Shown: one piece after another, positions 29,396-39,060 of the stretch | Layout of the letters: each line of letters starts with the position of its first letter | Numbering within the stretch: the first letter of the stretch is position 1 | Assembly (NCBI GenBank): GCA_003116975.1 | Contig: BGKB01000003.1 | Location: 310,001 to 374,000 of the forward strand | Source: Aurantiochytrium sp. KH105 | Taxonomy: Eukaryota > Sar > Bigyra > Thraustochytrida > Thraustochytriidae | Direction of reading: 5' to 3' | DNA length: 64,000 nt | The notes under the pieces: model-generated | What the model was told of the DNA's origin: nothing | Database searches by the model: none | Seen by the model: the letters and a program-made list of their open reading frames with translations, nothing else | Made by a program: the position numbers and the translations under genes

Positions 29396-30649
29396 TCAGA
29401 TTCCATGCATAATTTCTTCCATCTCAGTCATTGCAGCGTTTTGCGCAAACTGCATTGGCGACAAACCTGTTGATGGGTCAGGGATATTCGCGTGAGCTCC
29501 TGCCTCGATAAGCCTCGAAACGCAGTCCACTTCGCCGGCACGGCACGCGTGCGTCAGAGGGAGGCTGCATGTTCCACAGGTATAGTTCGGATCCGCTCCT
29601 GCGGCCAAAAGATCGAGGACGAGGTCGCTCTCGCCCGTTTCGCACGCCACGGCCAACGGCCCCTCGCAGCCCAAGGCTGCTCTGATCTCGGAACTTCTGT
29701 CACAAAGGCAAGCGTTCACTTCGCTTCCTGCATCGAGCAAAAGCTTGATCATACTGAGAGCACCTTTTCTGCATGCCTGCGTTAGCAGTGAAACATCGCT
29801 CTTGACCATAGGAATCAACTCAGCTCTACACTTGGAAAGCAAGAGCGAGGCGCTGCGAGGCGCAGTCGACATTATTGCCTGGCGAAAGGCAGCTTCCAAG
29901 GCAGCCACGTCTGCCGCGCCAGAAAATGCTGGCTCTGAAAGTAGCAAGTCAACAATACCGACGTGTTCGTTCACGGAGGCAGCCGCAAGTGGCCGCATAT
30001 GCTGCTTACGGTCCGCCTTGATGTTGTATATCAAACTGGGCTTGAAAAGGTTTGACATGTTCTCGGGTGGTCGCTCGTGCAGGTCTCGCGCAAGCGCGCG
30101 AACAAAGTCCTCAAGACCCTCCATGCACGCATGATGCAACGCTGTGCAGCCATCCTCGTTGAAATGCGTCACGTTCGCACCGCGTTGCAAAAGCTCCAAT
30201 GCAACGCTTTCTCGTCGATTGGCGCATGCATAAATAAGGGCTGTGTTACCCCACATGCCGCGTGTGTTGAGATCTTCAGGATGGGAATCAAGGTGTCCAC
30301 GCAGCAGATCAAGCTTTCCGGACTTGCTCAAGGACATGATCTTTCTTTGATTGGTACCACGGATGGAAGCACCGGCAAGGTCCTCGGCACGTACCCTTTC
30401 TGTTGCTTGAGTATTTTGTTGTGTCACTTCATTTGGGGACGATCTTTGCTTTGATGGAATGGTCTTACCGCTTGTCGGCCGCACGTCTCGAGGATCAAGA
30501 CCTGGTGCAATGCTTTCGCTTTTGCGCCACGGCAAGCAACCAAAACATCCCACTGACTTTGGCTCACTTTTTCCCGAAGATGAGATGTGCTTATTATCCT
30601 CGGGCGCAGGCGCAGGGGCCGTCTTCGAGGCTGGTCGCACTTCTGCCAT
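29396..30649 (-). CDS. Ankyrin-repeat protein
   Basis: The 417-residue protein starts at the ATG at 30647-30649. The first ~115 residues are Pro/Ser/Lys-rich with a Cys pair motif (VGCFGCLPW) that could be lipidated. Ankyrin repeats fill most of the rest: GNTALIYACANRRESVALELLQRGANV, GCTALHHACMEGLEDF, and three further units including LLTQACRKGALSMIKLLLDAGSEVNA near the end. Ankyrin repeats bind other proteins; the partner is unknown. No transmembrane or enzymatic domain is visible. Confidence 0.85.
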   Translation of the reverse strand: MAEVRPASKTAPAPAPEDNKHISSSGKSEPKSVGCFGCLPWRKSESIAPGLDPRDVRPTSGKTIPSKQRSSPNEVTQQNTQATERVRAEDLAGASIRGTNQRKIMSLSKSGKLDLLRGHLDSHPEDLNTRGMWGNTALIYACANRRESVALELLQRGANVTHFNEDGCTALHHACMEGLEDFVRALARDLHERPPENMSNLFKPSLIYNIKADRKQHMRPLAAASVNEHVGIVDLLLSEPAFSGAADVAALEAAFRQAIMSTAPRSASLLLSKCRAELIPMVKSDVSLLTQACRKGALSMIKLLLDAGSEVNACLCDRSSEIRAALGCEGPLAVACETGESDLVLDLLAAGADPNYTCGTCSLPLTHACRAGEVDCVSRLIEAGAHANIPDPSTGLSPMQFAQNAAMTEMEEIMHGI

Positions 30650-31164
30650 TCTCGCGTCGACTGCCGCGCTTGTGGCCGACCGTCTGGCGCAGTCCGGATC
30701 GATGTTACGGCCTTGCGTCCGCGGCCTCGAACCTCACGGCCTCGAGCTGCCAGACTTCTTTCGTTCTCTCTCTCTCAGCAGGGGCCAGCGGGGCCGTCTT
30801 TCCTGCCGCGTCGCTAGAAAAGATGACGCGTGGCAGCATTTGCTCGCAATGACCTGCGCGCCAGAGCCAAAATCAAGCACGTGCACCACCCAGCAGATAT
30901 AGCCGTTGGCGACAGGAATCTTGTTCCGTTTCGTTCTCCAAGCTAAACGAACTAGGGTCGTCCCAGTTGGGTGAGATAGGAGGGCAGATCGACCGAGCAG
31001 CGTCGAGGCAAGCCCAAAACCGACGGAGCTGCTCGCTCTGGAGCGCAAGACAGCGACAGATCGCCGCCCGCGCGCCTGGGCATTCCAGGCCAGAGTTCCT
31101 TTCGCGCATTCATACATACGGACTGGACTTGCGGCCAACGCGAGCGCACGGGCGCCGTTGCTCA
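30650..31164. promoter_or_regulatory. Divergent intergenic region
   Basis: It contains the promoters of the ankyrin gene and the acidic protein gene. I see no repeats or RNA genes. Confidence 0.4.
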
Positions 31165-32235
31165 ATGGAGGAGACGACAGGGAAAACGGTCGAGCAAGCT
31201 GGCGCCGAGGTCGAGTTGTTCGAGGACGAGGCCGCAAACGGGCGACAGCACGACCCGCGGAGCGAGAACGCAAAGACGAGAGAGAAGAAGAAGAAGACGA
31301 AGGCTCTCATGAACGACTCTCACGAAGAAGAGTTGTCTTCTGAGCGTGCCGATGGGCATTTTTCCGAGGGCAGCGTGAGCACCGAGAATGAGCAGAAGAT
31401 GCGCGCACAGGATCAGCTCCTGCACGGAGAGGAAACAACACAACGTAAAGGAAGCAACAACAGCGAGAACGAACAGCATTTAGCTGAAGAATCGGATGAC
31501 CAAGAACATTTGTGGTCCCAGAGTGAGGAGGGAGAAGAAGAAGAAGAAGCATTTCACGATGATGAGGAGAACGAAGATTTCAAAAGCAATGTAGACGCAG
31601 AGTTTCGGGACGAATACACGAGACATAAAACCCCCGACGAAGGTGATGCGAATGATGAGTCGCCGCCCCAAGTCGGCATCGTCGCATTGCTGCCCGAAGG
31701 AATTCATCTGCCCAGGACTGCCTACGATGCTGCATGGACCCGTCTCATGGATAAAGTTGCGGCGCGCAGCGCCGAAGAGACCATGCTTACACAACTTCAA
31801 CATCGCTCTGAGGACCTTGAGTTCTCACTCGAGGCCTTTCGCGCAGATGTCGAAGCCGAAATCGCTCGCCATCGTGCTCGTTCCTCCAATTATTTCAAAT
31901 CAAACGATCTCGCGAGCGTTGACGGAGACGCATGTAGCATCGAGTCCAAGTTCACACGCACGAGCTCGTCGTCTTTAGGCATGTCTGGACGCTCGAGCGC
32001 CATGCGCACTCCTTTGTCAGTTCGGCGGACACCTCTTGCGTCGCGGAGATCGCGAGGCGCGGACGCTCGTCTATTCACCCCATTGCCTGGCGAGCAGCCA
32101 GCAGAACGCCCGGCAGGGATGGTTCCTGCTTTGGAAATGGATCGAGCCATGGAAGGCTATCTTCGTGCAGCCCAGATGGCCCGATTCCGGTCACGCAGGC
32201 TTCATGCGGGTGGCAAGCCGCCCATTTTTGGCTAA
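31165..32235 (+). CDS. Acidic, largely disordered protein of unknown function
   Basis: The 356-residue product starts at the ATG at 31165 (ctcaATGg). The first ~160 residues are Glu/Asp/Lys/Ser-rich, with a basic EKKKKTK block and an EEGEEEEE block, and no hydrophobic core. A short ordered region follows (~165-235: GIVALLPEGIHLPRTAYDAAW and a helix). Thereafter it is Ser/Arg-rich with MRTPLSVRRTPLASRR, two TP sites likely to be kinase targets. The end (MEGYLRAAQMARFRSRRL) is an amphipathic helix. No known family. Composition suggests a nuclear or scaffold role, but that is weak inference. Confidence 0.7.
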   Translation: MEETTGKTVEQAGAEVELFEDEAANGRQHDPRSENAKTREKKKKTKALMNDSHEEELSSERADGHFSEGSVSTENEQKMRAQDQLLHGEETTQRKGSNNSENEQHLAEESDDQEHLWSQSEEGEEEEEAFHDDEENEDFKSNVDAEFRDEYTRHKTPDEGDANDESPPQVGIVALLPEGIHLPRTAYDAAWTRLMDKVAARSAEETMLTQLQHRSEDLEFSLEAFRADVEAEIARHRARSSNYFKSNDLASVDGDACSIESKFTRTSSSSLGMSGRSSAMRTPLSVRRTPLASRRSRGADARLFTPLPGEQPAERPAGMVPALEMDRAMEGYLRAAQMARFRSRRLHAGGKPPIFG

Positions 32236-32795
32236 TTCTTTGTGTTGTCCTATCACGACAGCTTGAAACTAAAATTGATGATGATGAACATGTTGATGAA
32301 ATGGATTGTTGTATAACCGATGTCTGGCCCATGACGAGCCAGTCTGCGAAAAAGGTCGAGAGTCCGTCTGCAAAAGCAGTCGAAGGCCCTGGCTGCTTAT
32401 TGTGACTGTGACTGTGATTGTGCTTGTCTTGTCTTGTCGTTGCGAAAGAAGGAGCGCTGGGTTCTTATTCTCGTTCTCTATGGTCAGCTGTTCTAGTTGT
32501 CTATCCGCTTTGTCTCTGTGTGCTTGTAGGCCTATGAAGCGTGACGAATGACGAGCAGCCTTTTAGGATTCTGCGGTCGCTCGGATTCGGACAATTTTCC
32601 CACCATTTCGTGCCATTTCGCCGCGCATTGCATGAATGAATGCACTGGGATAAAATTAGAAATCAATCCCGAATTCGGCAGGCGGCTAGGCCTGGCCTAG
32701 AACGGAGAGGCTCGGCCCGCGCGGTCGTGCCCTGTCATCAGAGCTTGGGTTCACAGGGCGATCGGCGCCGAAGCGGAGCCGAGTCTGGCGAGAAG
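32236..32795. promoter_or_regulatory. Intergenic region upstream of the SBP2-like gene
   Basis: It holds GTGACT-type repeats (about 32400-32440), TAGGCCTA at 32527-32534 and the 15-bp palindrome CTAGGCCTGGCCTAG at 32686-32700. An ATG at 32640 is in frame with the SBP2-like gene. Confidence 0.5.
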
Positions 32796-35749
32796 ATGAA
32801 CAGCAGCCACGACGACGACGATGATGGCGGCGGATGGGAGGTCGCTGGCATAAGGCGCCAAGCGCAGCGACCCAAGGGCGCTGGCCCACGAGCTCCTGCT
32901 GCGCCAGGACACAAGGCCCAAGGCCGCGGCAGAGGCCGAGCTGCACATAAAGCACGTGGCAAAGACGATGGCAAGCAACGAACTCGTACACAAACCCAGC
33001 AGAGAGAGCAAACCCAGAGGCGAAATGTGGCGCGAGGTGGTCTTGGGGGTAGTCTAAAACCCGCCCAACGAAAAGAAGACCGCGAACGTGCAGCAGCCTC
33101 CGCTTCTGCACAAACTCGAGCTTATTCAGGAACAGCTCGGCTTTTGCAACATCCCCACTCGAGAATCGATAGCACGCAAAACAAACTTGTCCCAATGGCT
33201 TCACCAAGTATCACCGCTGTTCCGTCCGTTTGGGGTCCAAACCCATCACTTCCGCCACAATCTGTCGACGGCTCTATCCCCGAGATACAGTACCCCAAAG
33301 ACACAACGAAAGAGCCCCCTCGTCCGCGGGACCCATCACAAGCTGCACATCAGGTGAAAGCCTCGGGCAAGGTTGCCCAGAAGCCGCAGAAGTCGCGGCC
33401 GAAGCCGACCCCCTCGGCCGAGATTGGTCTTGGCGGCTACCTCACGTCTGCTCTCGTCAAAAAGAAACAGAAAAGACAGACGACAGGTAGACCTACCGAG
33501 CACGAGACGTCAGGCCAGCGAAAACCCCCAGCCAAGACCACTTCGACGGGATCCAAAATGCTTCGAGCAAATCCAAATGCATTGGACTCGACCGTGCGGA
33601 GCATGGTCCGCTCGGGGAAATCTCGCGCCCCTGGAACAAAGAAGCGTAAGAAGCTGTCGACTTTGAAGAAGCAGCTGTTACGCGATCGTGCTTTGCGGTG
33701 GAAGCTTTTGTGTCCTGGAATCTCCCCAATACCCTTGCAAGTTCACCCAGCCATGTATGATTACGTTCGCGTACATTTGGCCAGTCATGCGTCGTTGCCG
33801 TCCTCATCGCTCTCGGCTGATGCCACTGTTGCTATGCGCGACGACGATGGTTCGGAAGCGTCATCTGAGGCTGAGGAATGGGTTCTTATGGATGCTCGAG
33901 ATGCAGCTGACAGCGACGATGAGGTCAATACCGGTGACATTGAGGATGGTGAGACCGATTCGGAGAATAGCGAAGGCGATTTGGGCGCCGAGGGCGACTT
34001 TGTGACCACCGAGGTAGGCCAGAGTCACCTAAGTCACGAGGAGGAGGATTTGGATTCCCCTGAAGGTGATGGTGTTCATAGCAACGACCAGACGTTTCAG
34101 TCAGGTCTCTACGAGACTGATACAGATGCTGATGTGAATGCTGATGTGGATGCTGATAATATCTTAGATGCTGATGCTGACGATGATGCAGATGCTTCTG
34201 TCGATGAGGAAGGTGTGGGCAATCTTATGGTTACTTCGAAAAGCAAGGGACTAGACGGCAACGACTCCGGCGACAAAGATGACCAAGGAAAGAAAGAAGA
34301 GGCTGTTGGCGGTAACGACGGTACCTTGGCAGCAAAATTCGTTGCAGAGTTCGCTACAGCGGACTCTTGGGATGCGAAACGCGTCTCACCGATGTTCTTT
34401 GGGTGTCCTCTTGTCCCTCTCAGTCTCGTTCAAAGCAGCAAGGACAGCAATTTATGCACCGAACAAGTTGTACCTGCCGCTTTGCCAGAGACAAGTCGTC
34501 GCGATCGTAGAAATGGTCTCCAAACAAAGCTGCGGCCGCAAGCGCTCGCACGGAGCTACGTGGACCAAGCTCTCAGTCCAGCATTGGACGAAGTGGTGAC
34601 CAGAATGCTTTCACGTCTGATGGCGCTTCAGGAACGTTTGCGACTCAAGGATCAGGTGAAATCCCAAATGCGGCGTCGACTCGTATTTGGACTGCGTGAA
34701 GTGATGCGTGGCATCCGCAGTCGTCGGTGTGTTTGCATTGTGGTGGCTTACAATATTGAGCAAGGGCGCGGGGAAGAGCTCAAGGGAATCGACCAAACTG
34801 TGCGGGAGATGATCGATCGCTGTACCCCAACGGAAGACGAGATCGAGATGGGCAAAGATGGCATCCCCGTTGTCTTTGCCTTGACCAAAACAAGACTCGG
34901 AAAGGCTTTGAACAAGCGCACGCAAGTGAGCGCTGTCGGAATTTATTCTGCGGATGGCGCTTTCGATGACTACAAAAGCATGTTGCGAATGCGCGAGACC
35001 TTGCGCAGCTTTTGGACGTCCACGGTCGATGCCGAGCGGGAAGCTGGACTTATCCCATTATGCGATGACTGCAAAAAATCCCTTTCGCCTGGCCGATTCG
35101 AGTGCATGGCGTGCCGTCGTGTAAGGTGTCAATCCTGCGCAGCTTCAGCGCGTGCCCGTCGGACTGTGTGTCAGGCCAACGTTCCCTTACATGGGGTCAC
35201 CAAGACCGTGCGAAAGCCTGCTCCATCGAAGAACTCGAAATCCAAGTCCTTGACGAGTCAAATGATTGAGGGCTCGACCACGACAGGATTCGTGCTTGGA
35301 GCGGATGCAAACGGGCAAAGCAGAAAGATGAAGAAAAAGCGCAAGGAAGCTTCTCACTTGACCGACGAGGAACCCAGCGTTCCAGAACCCTGCGACATTG
35401 TGCAAATTTCTCGAATGGTCCCTGCGAGTTTGGCTGAGGATGCGCAACGCCGGTCAGTGGAAGCGAAGAAAGCTCTGGCTGCAGGTGGCACCAACCGTGG
35501 TGGTGGACGGCGAACAGCAGGTACTGCCCCTTCGAAGCCCAGATCTGACACGAGCACCCCGAGTGCAGATGATGCCACCACCGCCGCCAGTACTTTGGAA
35601 CCTACCGCACCAGGTACTTCCGAGCCTGTAAAGTGGAACGTGGATGCGCCCGAATTCATTCCTACGACGAGCACGAATACGTTTGATGCCTCGGATGCCG
35701 GTGCAATGCAAGCCCAAGAACAACTGCAGCAACTCCTCCCCCGCCAGCA

Positions 35750-35795
<46 letters not shown>

Positions 35796-35867
35796 CAACT
35801 TATGATGATGATGATGATGGGGGGTCAGATACATCCCGGGGGAAATCCTTCGCAAGGATACTGGTGA
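32796..35867 (+). CDS. SECISBP2: SECIS-binding protein 2-like (L7Ae domain) with C-terminal Cys cluster
   Basis: The 1023-residue protein has a C-terminal L7Ae/SECISBP2 RNA-binding domain (~600-745). The run MRRRLVFGLREVMRG, then PVVFALTKTRLGKALNK and VSAVGIYSADGAFDDY, follows the SBP2 family closely. SBP2 binds SECIS hairpins in selenoprotein mRNAs and recruits the factor that inserts selenocysteine at UGA, so this organism probably makes selenoproteins. The first ~600 residues are disordered: basic Gln/Arg-rich, then acidic with a VDADAD-type tract. After L7Ae there is a C-rich segment (CDDC...CMACRRVRCQSC), unusual for SBP2 and perhaps a zinc ribbon. The end carries a poly-Gln/poly-Met tract. 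The start is ATG 32796; ATG 32640 would add 52 low-complexity residues. Confidence 0.82.
35744..35820 (+). repeat. (CAG/CAA)n-(ATG)n coding trinucleotide repeat
   Basis: Within the SBP2-like gene, CAG then CAA units encode a poly-Gln run that passes directly into ATG units encoding poly-Met. The same CAG-type/ATG order occurs at 5867-5914. Confidence 0.9.
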
Positions 35868-36205
35868 AAAGACACAGATTCACCCACCAGCCAGCCAGGT
35901 GTTTTATTTTTCATAAAGACAGCGCAAGACTTGCGTTTTGCGTTCTGCACACGTGCGCATTGTCAGGATGGTCTTTCCAATAATGCAAAGAATGGACCCA
36001 CGAAATTTTATTGTAGTAAAAAAAAAAATTAGCGCAAAGACCTCTGTGTTCCTTCGGTCACAAAAAAAAAACCTACATTGCTTTTGGGAGTGATCGTTTG
36101 GGCGAAAATGATGAATAAGACGAGATGACAAGATACAAGAAAAAGCGAAGACAAGCAAAAGACCAAGGTGAGCGAAACAATGTGCATGCATAGCGGATAA
36201 GTTGT
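35868..36205. other. Convergent 3' region of SBP2-like and RPL23 genes
   Basis: AT-rich with poly-A runs near 36020-36070; no gene seen. Confidence 0.5.
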
Positions 36206-36811
36206 TTAAACGATGGAGCCAGCGTTGCTTGCAATACGGGGCCAGAGGTCAGCGCACTCCTTGCCGACGGGGCCAGTGATGGCGGAGCCCTTCATCTCAC
36301 CCTTGGGGTTGACGATGACACCGGCGTTGTCCTCGAAGTAAATGTAGGTACCGTCCTTTCGGCGCCAAGCCTTGCGCTGGCGGACGACAATACCGGGCAT
36401 CATCTTCTTGCGGAGCTCGGGCTTGCCCTTCTTCACGGAGCACAGGATCATGTCACCGACGCTGGCAGCCGGGAGACGATTCAGGCGGCCGCGGATGTTG
36501 GTCACGGCGACGACGTACTGTTGTTACATTTCAGGCAACGAGGTAACCATCGAGAGTTAGTTCAAGGTTCATTATCCGCGCTCGGATCGACCAAAGTCAT
36601 GACGCGGAAGCACAGCCCCGCTGACAGGGGAGCTTCTCTGCTCGAGTACATCTCGCCAGGAAGATCACCGCCATCTGCGAAAAAAGTATAAAGCACTTAC
36701 GAGGTTCTTGGCACCGGTGTTGTCGGCGCAGTTGAGGAGGGCCGCGGTCGGGAGACCGACGGTCATCCGGTACTTGGTGCCGGCGGCACCGGCGCGTCCA
36801 CGGGTGGGCAT
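36206..36811 (-). CDS. RPL23: 60S ribosomal protein L23 (uL14), two exons
   Basis: A two-exon gene. Exon 1 is 36811-36701 (37 codons, ATG at 36811; [14 protein letters not shown]..., ending NTGAKNL). The intron is 36700-36518 (183 nt), beginning GTAAGT and ending AACAACAG. Exon 2 is 36517-36206, opening [23 protein letters not shown] and ending [12 protein letters not shown]. The spliced protein is 140 residues, the usual length, and matches uL14 throughout, including [26 protein letters not shown] and [15 protein letters not shown]. It is a core large-subunit protein near the factor-binding site. It is divergent from RPS10. Confidence 0.97.
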
Positions 36812-37321
36812 CTTGCTGAAGAGGTGTGCTTGACCCTTTCCCTACTGTCTGCATCCACGAAAGCGTTCCGTCCTTCGTCAGTCCTCCTCGTCCTCCTCCT
36901 TCCCCTTCTCCTCTCCTCTCCTCTCCTCTCCCGCCGCCGCCACGGCCAGCCAGCCAGCCAGCCAGCCAGCTCTCGCCGTCGTCGTCCTCCTCGTGCTCGT
37001 CGCGGTCGCGGTAGCCGTCGTCGCGCGGCCTCCATCCACGCGCATCCGATGCATCTCCGCCGCGGAGCCGCGGGTGCGGCGCGCGCCGCGCACGGCTCTC
37101 CCCGCCGCGGCTCTCCTCTCCGCCCGCCGCGCCGCGCGCAGCCGCCGGCCGCGCGGCGTCTCTCTCGCCCGCGCCGGCCACGTACGCTGCGAAGTCTCGA
37201 CTCGAGTCTGATTGGTCTGGCCGCCGCGCAGATTGATGGGCGCCGGGCGGGGGCGCCTTTTCTCGGTCTCGCAATCGGAGTGGCGACGCGCGCCGCCCGG
37301 CCCCTTGCGCCGCGCACTCCG

Positions 37322-37438
37322 CACTTGCCGCCGCGCATACGCCACTTGCCGCCGCGCATACTCCACTTGCCGCCGCGGGCAAAGACGCCGCGCCGCGCAT
37401 AGCCCACTTGCCGCCGCGCATAACCCACTTGCCGCCGA
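37322..37438. repeat. 21-bp tandem repeat array, left (RPL23) side
   Basis: About six copies with a 21-bp period. The core CACTTGCCGCCGCGCATA begins at 37322, 37343, 37364, 37405 and 37426, with a degenerate unit between the third and fourth. Copies at 37364 and 37426 are shortened. Confidence 0.9.
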
Positions 37439-37709
37439 CCGCGCCTCACTTGCGACGCGCGCCACAGTGGCGCTTTCACCGACGCAAGTGGACAATGCGC
37501 TGCCGCAAGTCGACCTCACCGCCGATAACCCACTTACGCCCGCTGTCCTCCCTGCCCCACGCTTGCTCTCCCCCCCTACCCCCCTCTGATTCTCCCGACG
37601 CGGTTTCCAAACCCTCTTCCCCTATTTTCCCGGAGGCCCCCGCGCACCTTCCCCGCGCCCCGCGCCCCGTTCCCTCCCGTTCTCCCGCATGCTTTCGCCC
37701 CCTTTAAAG

Positions 37710-37754
37710 CCCTAACCCTAGCCCAACCCCGCGCCCTCGCCCATAGGGTTAGGG
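37710..37754. promoter_or_regulatory. Inverted pair of telomere-like boxes
   Basis: CCCTAACCCTA at 37710-37720 is matched by TAGGGTTAGGG at 37744-37754, separated by 23 nt. The sequence equals two telomere repeats of TTAGGG type. In plants, short telomere-like boxes are frequent in ribosomal protein gene promoters; a similar role here is inference. Confidence 0.7.
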
Positions 37755-37882
37755 TACTAATTTCGCCGGCGGGCGGCTTGGGCGCGCCGACTTGCCGCGC
37801 GCATAGCCTACTTGCGTGCGGCGTTTGCGGCACTTGCGGCGGCGACTGCGGCAGTGCGGGCGGCGGCGCAAGCGCGGAATGG

Positions 37883-37937
37883 GCGGCGGCAAGTGGGCTA
37901 TGCGCGGCGGCAAGTGGAGTATGCGCGGCGGCAAGTG
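37883..37937. repeat. 21-bp repeat array, right (RPS10) side, inverted
   Basis: Three copies of TATGCGCGGCGGCAAGTG-type sequence, ending at 37895, 37916 and 37937 with a 21-bp period. They are the exact complement of the left array core. A single + orientation partial copy is near 37789-37807. Confidence 0.9.
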
Positions 37938-38085
37938 CGGAAAGGCGGCGAAGGCGGGCAAGGGGGCAAAGAGAGAGAGGCAAGGAAGGGGAGAGGGAGA
38001 AAGAGGGGAGGCGAGAAGCGGCGGCGGCCAGGAGCAGAACGGAGTCGAGAGCAGAAGACCCAGCGGCGTCGCAGAGCCCGGCAAG

Positions 38086-38976
38086 ATGCTCGTCTCCAAG
38101 AAGGACCGCCTCGCGGTGTACTCGCACCTCTTCAAGGGTACGTGCACGGCCGACGTCGCGCCTGCCGCGCGCGAGGGCCGCGCGTCCGCCGCGTCGCGGG
38201 ATGAGCGGGGGGAATGATGATGAGGCGTGCGGCTGCGAGGGGATGAATGAACGAACGAAAGGCCACGGCGAAGGCAGGCAGCGCGGGCTTGCTTGCGTGC
38301 GGGCGGGCAGGCAGGCGTGCCGTGCGGGAGAAGAGGGAGGCAAGAGAGAGGGAGAGGGAGCGCAGGAGAGTCTTTCCTGGGAAAGGGCCCCGTCGCGAAC
38401 GATAGAGAAAGGAGGAGAAGACTGACTTTTGAAAATGTGACCTTGACGACGACAATGACGATGCTGCTTGCTGATCTTGTTGCTCCTCTTCATCGCGAAA
38501 TGTACACGTGTACACACACAGAGGGTGTTGTTGTGGCCCAGAAGGACTTCGTCAAGCCCAAGCACGAGTCCATCGATGTTTCTAACCTCATTGTCATCAA
38601 GATGATGACCTCGCTCAAGTCCCGCGGCTACGTGCGCGAGACCTTCAACTGGCAGTGGTACTACTGGTACCTTACGGAGGAGGGCATCGCCTACCTCAGG
38701 GAATTCCTCCACCTCCCCGAGGAGATCGTGCCGCAGACTCACAAGAAGCAGCAGGCCCAGGCTGCCCGCCCCGCCGGCCCTGGCGGCTTCGGCAGCGGCG
38801 ATGCCCGTGGCGCCTTTGGCGGTGACAGGTACGGCGAGCGCGGCGGCTTCTCCAAGGACGGTGGTGCCGGCCGTGACTTCAACCCCCGCTTCCGCGATGG
38901 TGGCTTTGGCCGCGGCGGTGGCGGCTTCGGCGGCGACAACTACCGGAGGGAGGGTGGCTTTGGCCGTGGCCAGTAA
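38086..38976 (+). CDS. RPS10: 40S ribosomal protein S10 (eS10), two exons
   Basis: Exon 1 is 38086-38137 (MLVSKKDRLAVYSHLFK), the intron 38138-38521 (384 nt, GTACGT...ACACACACAG) and exon 2 38522-38976, giving 168 residues. The junction codon gives K-E-G-VVVAQKDF, as in other eS10 proteins. Conserved segments are MTSLKSRGYVRETFNWQWYYWYLT and YLREFLHLPEEIVP. The C-terminal third is a Gly/Arg/Phe-rich tail (GGFGRGG) typical of eS10 and likely disordered. It is a small-subunit head protein near the mRNA entry site. Start at ATG 38086. Confidence 0.96.
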
Positions 38977-39060
38977 AGCATAGGTATTACCACATAACTA
39001 CTCTTCTATCCTGGGAAAATCTGAAACAAAAACATTGATCTTCTTGGCGTCTCGTCCCGC

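Larger units (their letters stand above)
36812..38085. promoter_or_regulatory. Divergent RPL23-RPS10 promoter region with mirrored repeats and telomere-like boxes
   Basis: The 1274-bp gap separates the two ribosomal protein start codons. It is very GC-rich; long ORFs on both strands are Arg/Ala-rich artefacts. A 21-bp repeat array on each side (37322-37438 and 37883-37937) is in inverted orientation, and an inverted pair of telomere-type boxes (37710-37720 and 37744-37754) lies between them. A CTCTC tract is at 36910-36930 and GAGAG-type tracts near 37970-38020. Co-regulation of both genes from this region is inference; the structure itself is visible. Confidence 0.7.

Noticed and set aside
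37710-37754. True telomere or internal telomeric insertion
   Set aside because: Only two repeats on each side in inverted form; better seen as promoter boxes.
36597-38742. Several 190-390-codon ORFs on both strands between RPL23 and RPS10
   Set aside because: Arg/Ala/Pro-rich sequence created by the GC-rich 21-bp repeats; they overlap the spliced ribosomal protein genes.
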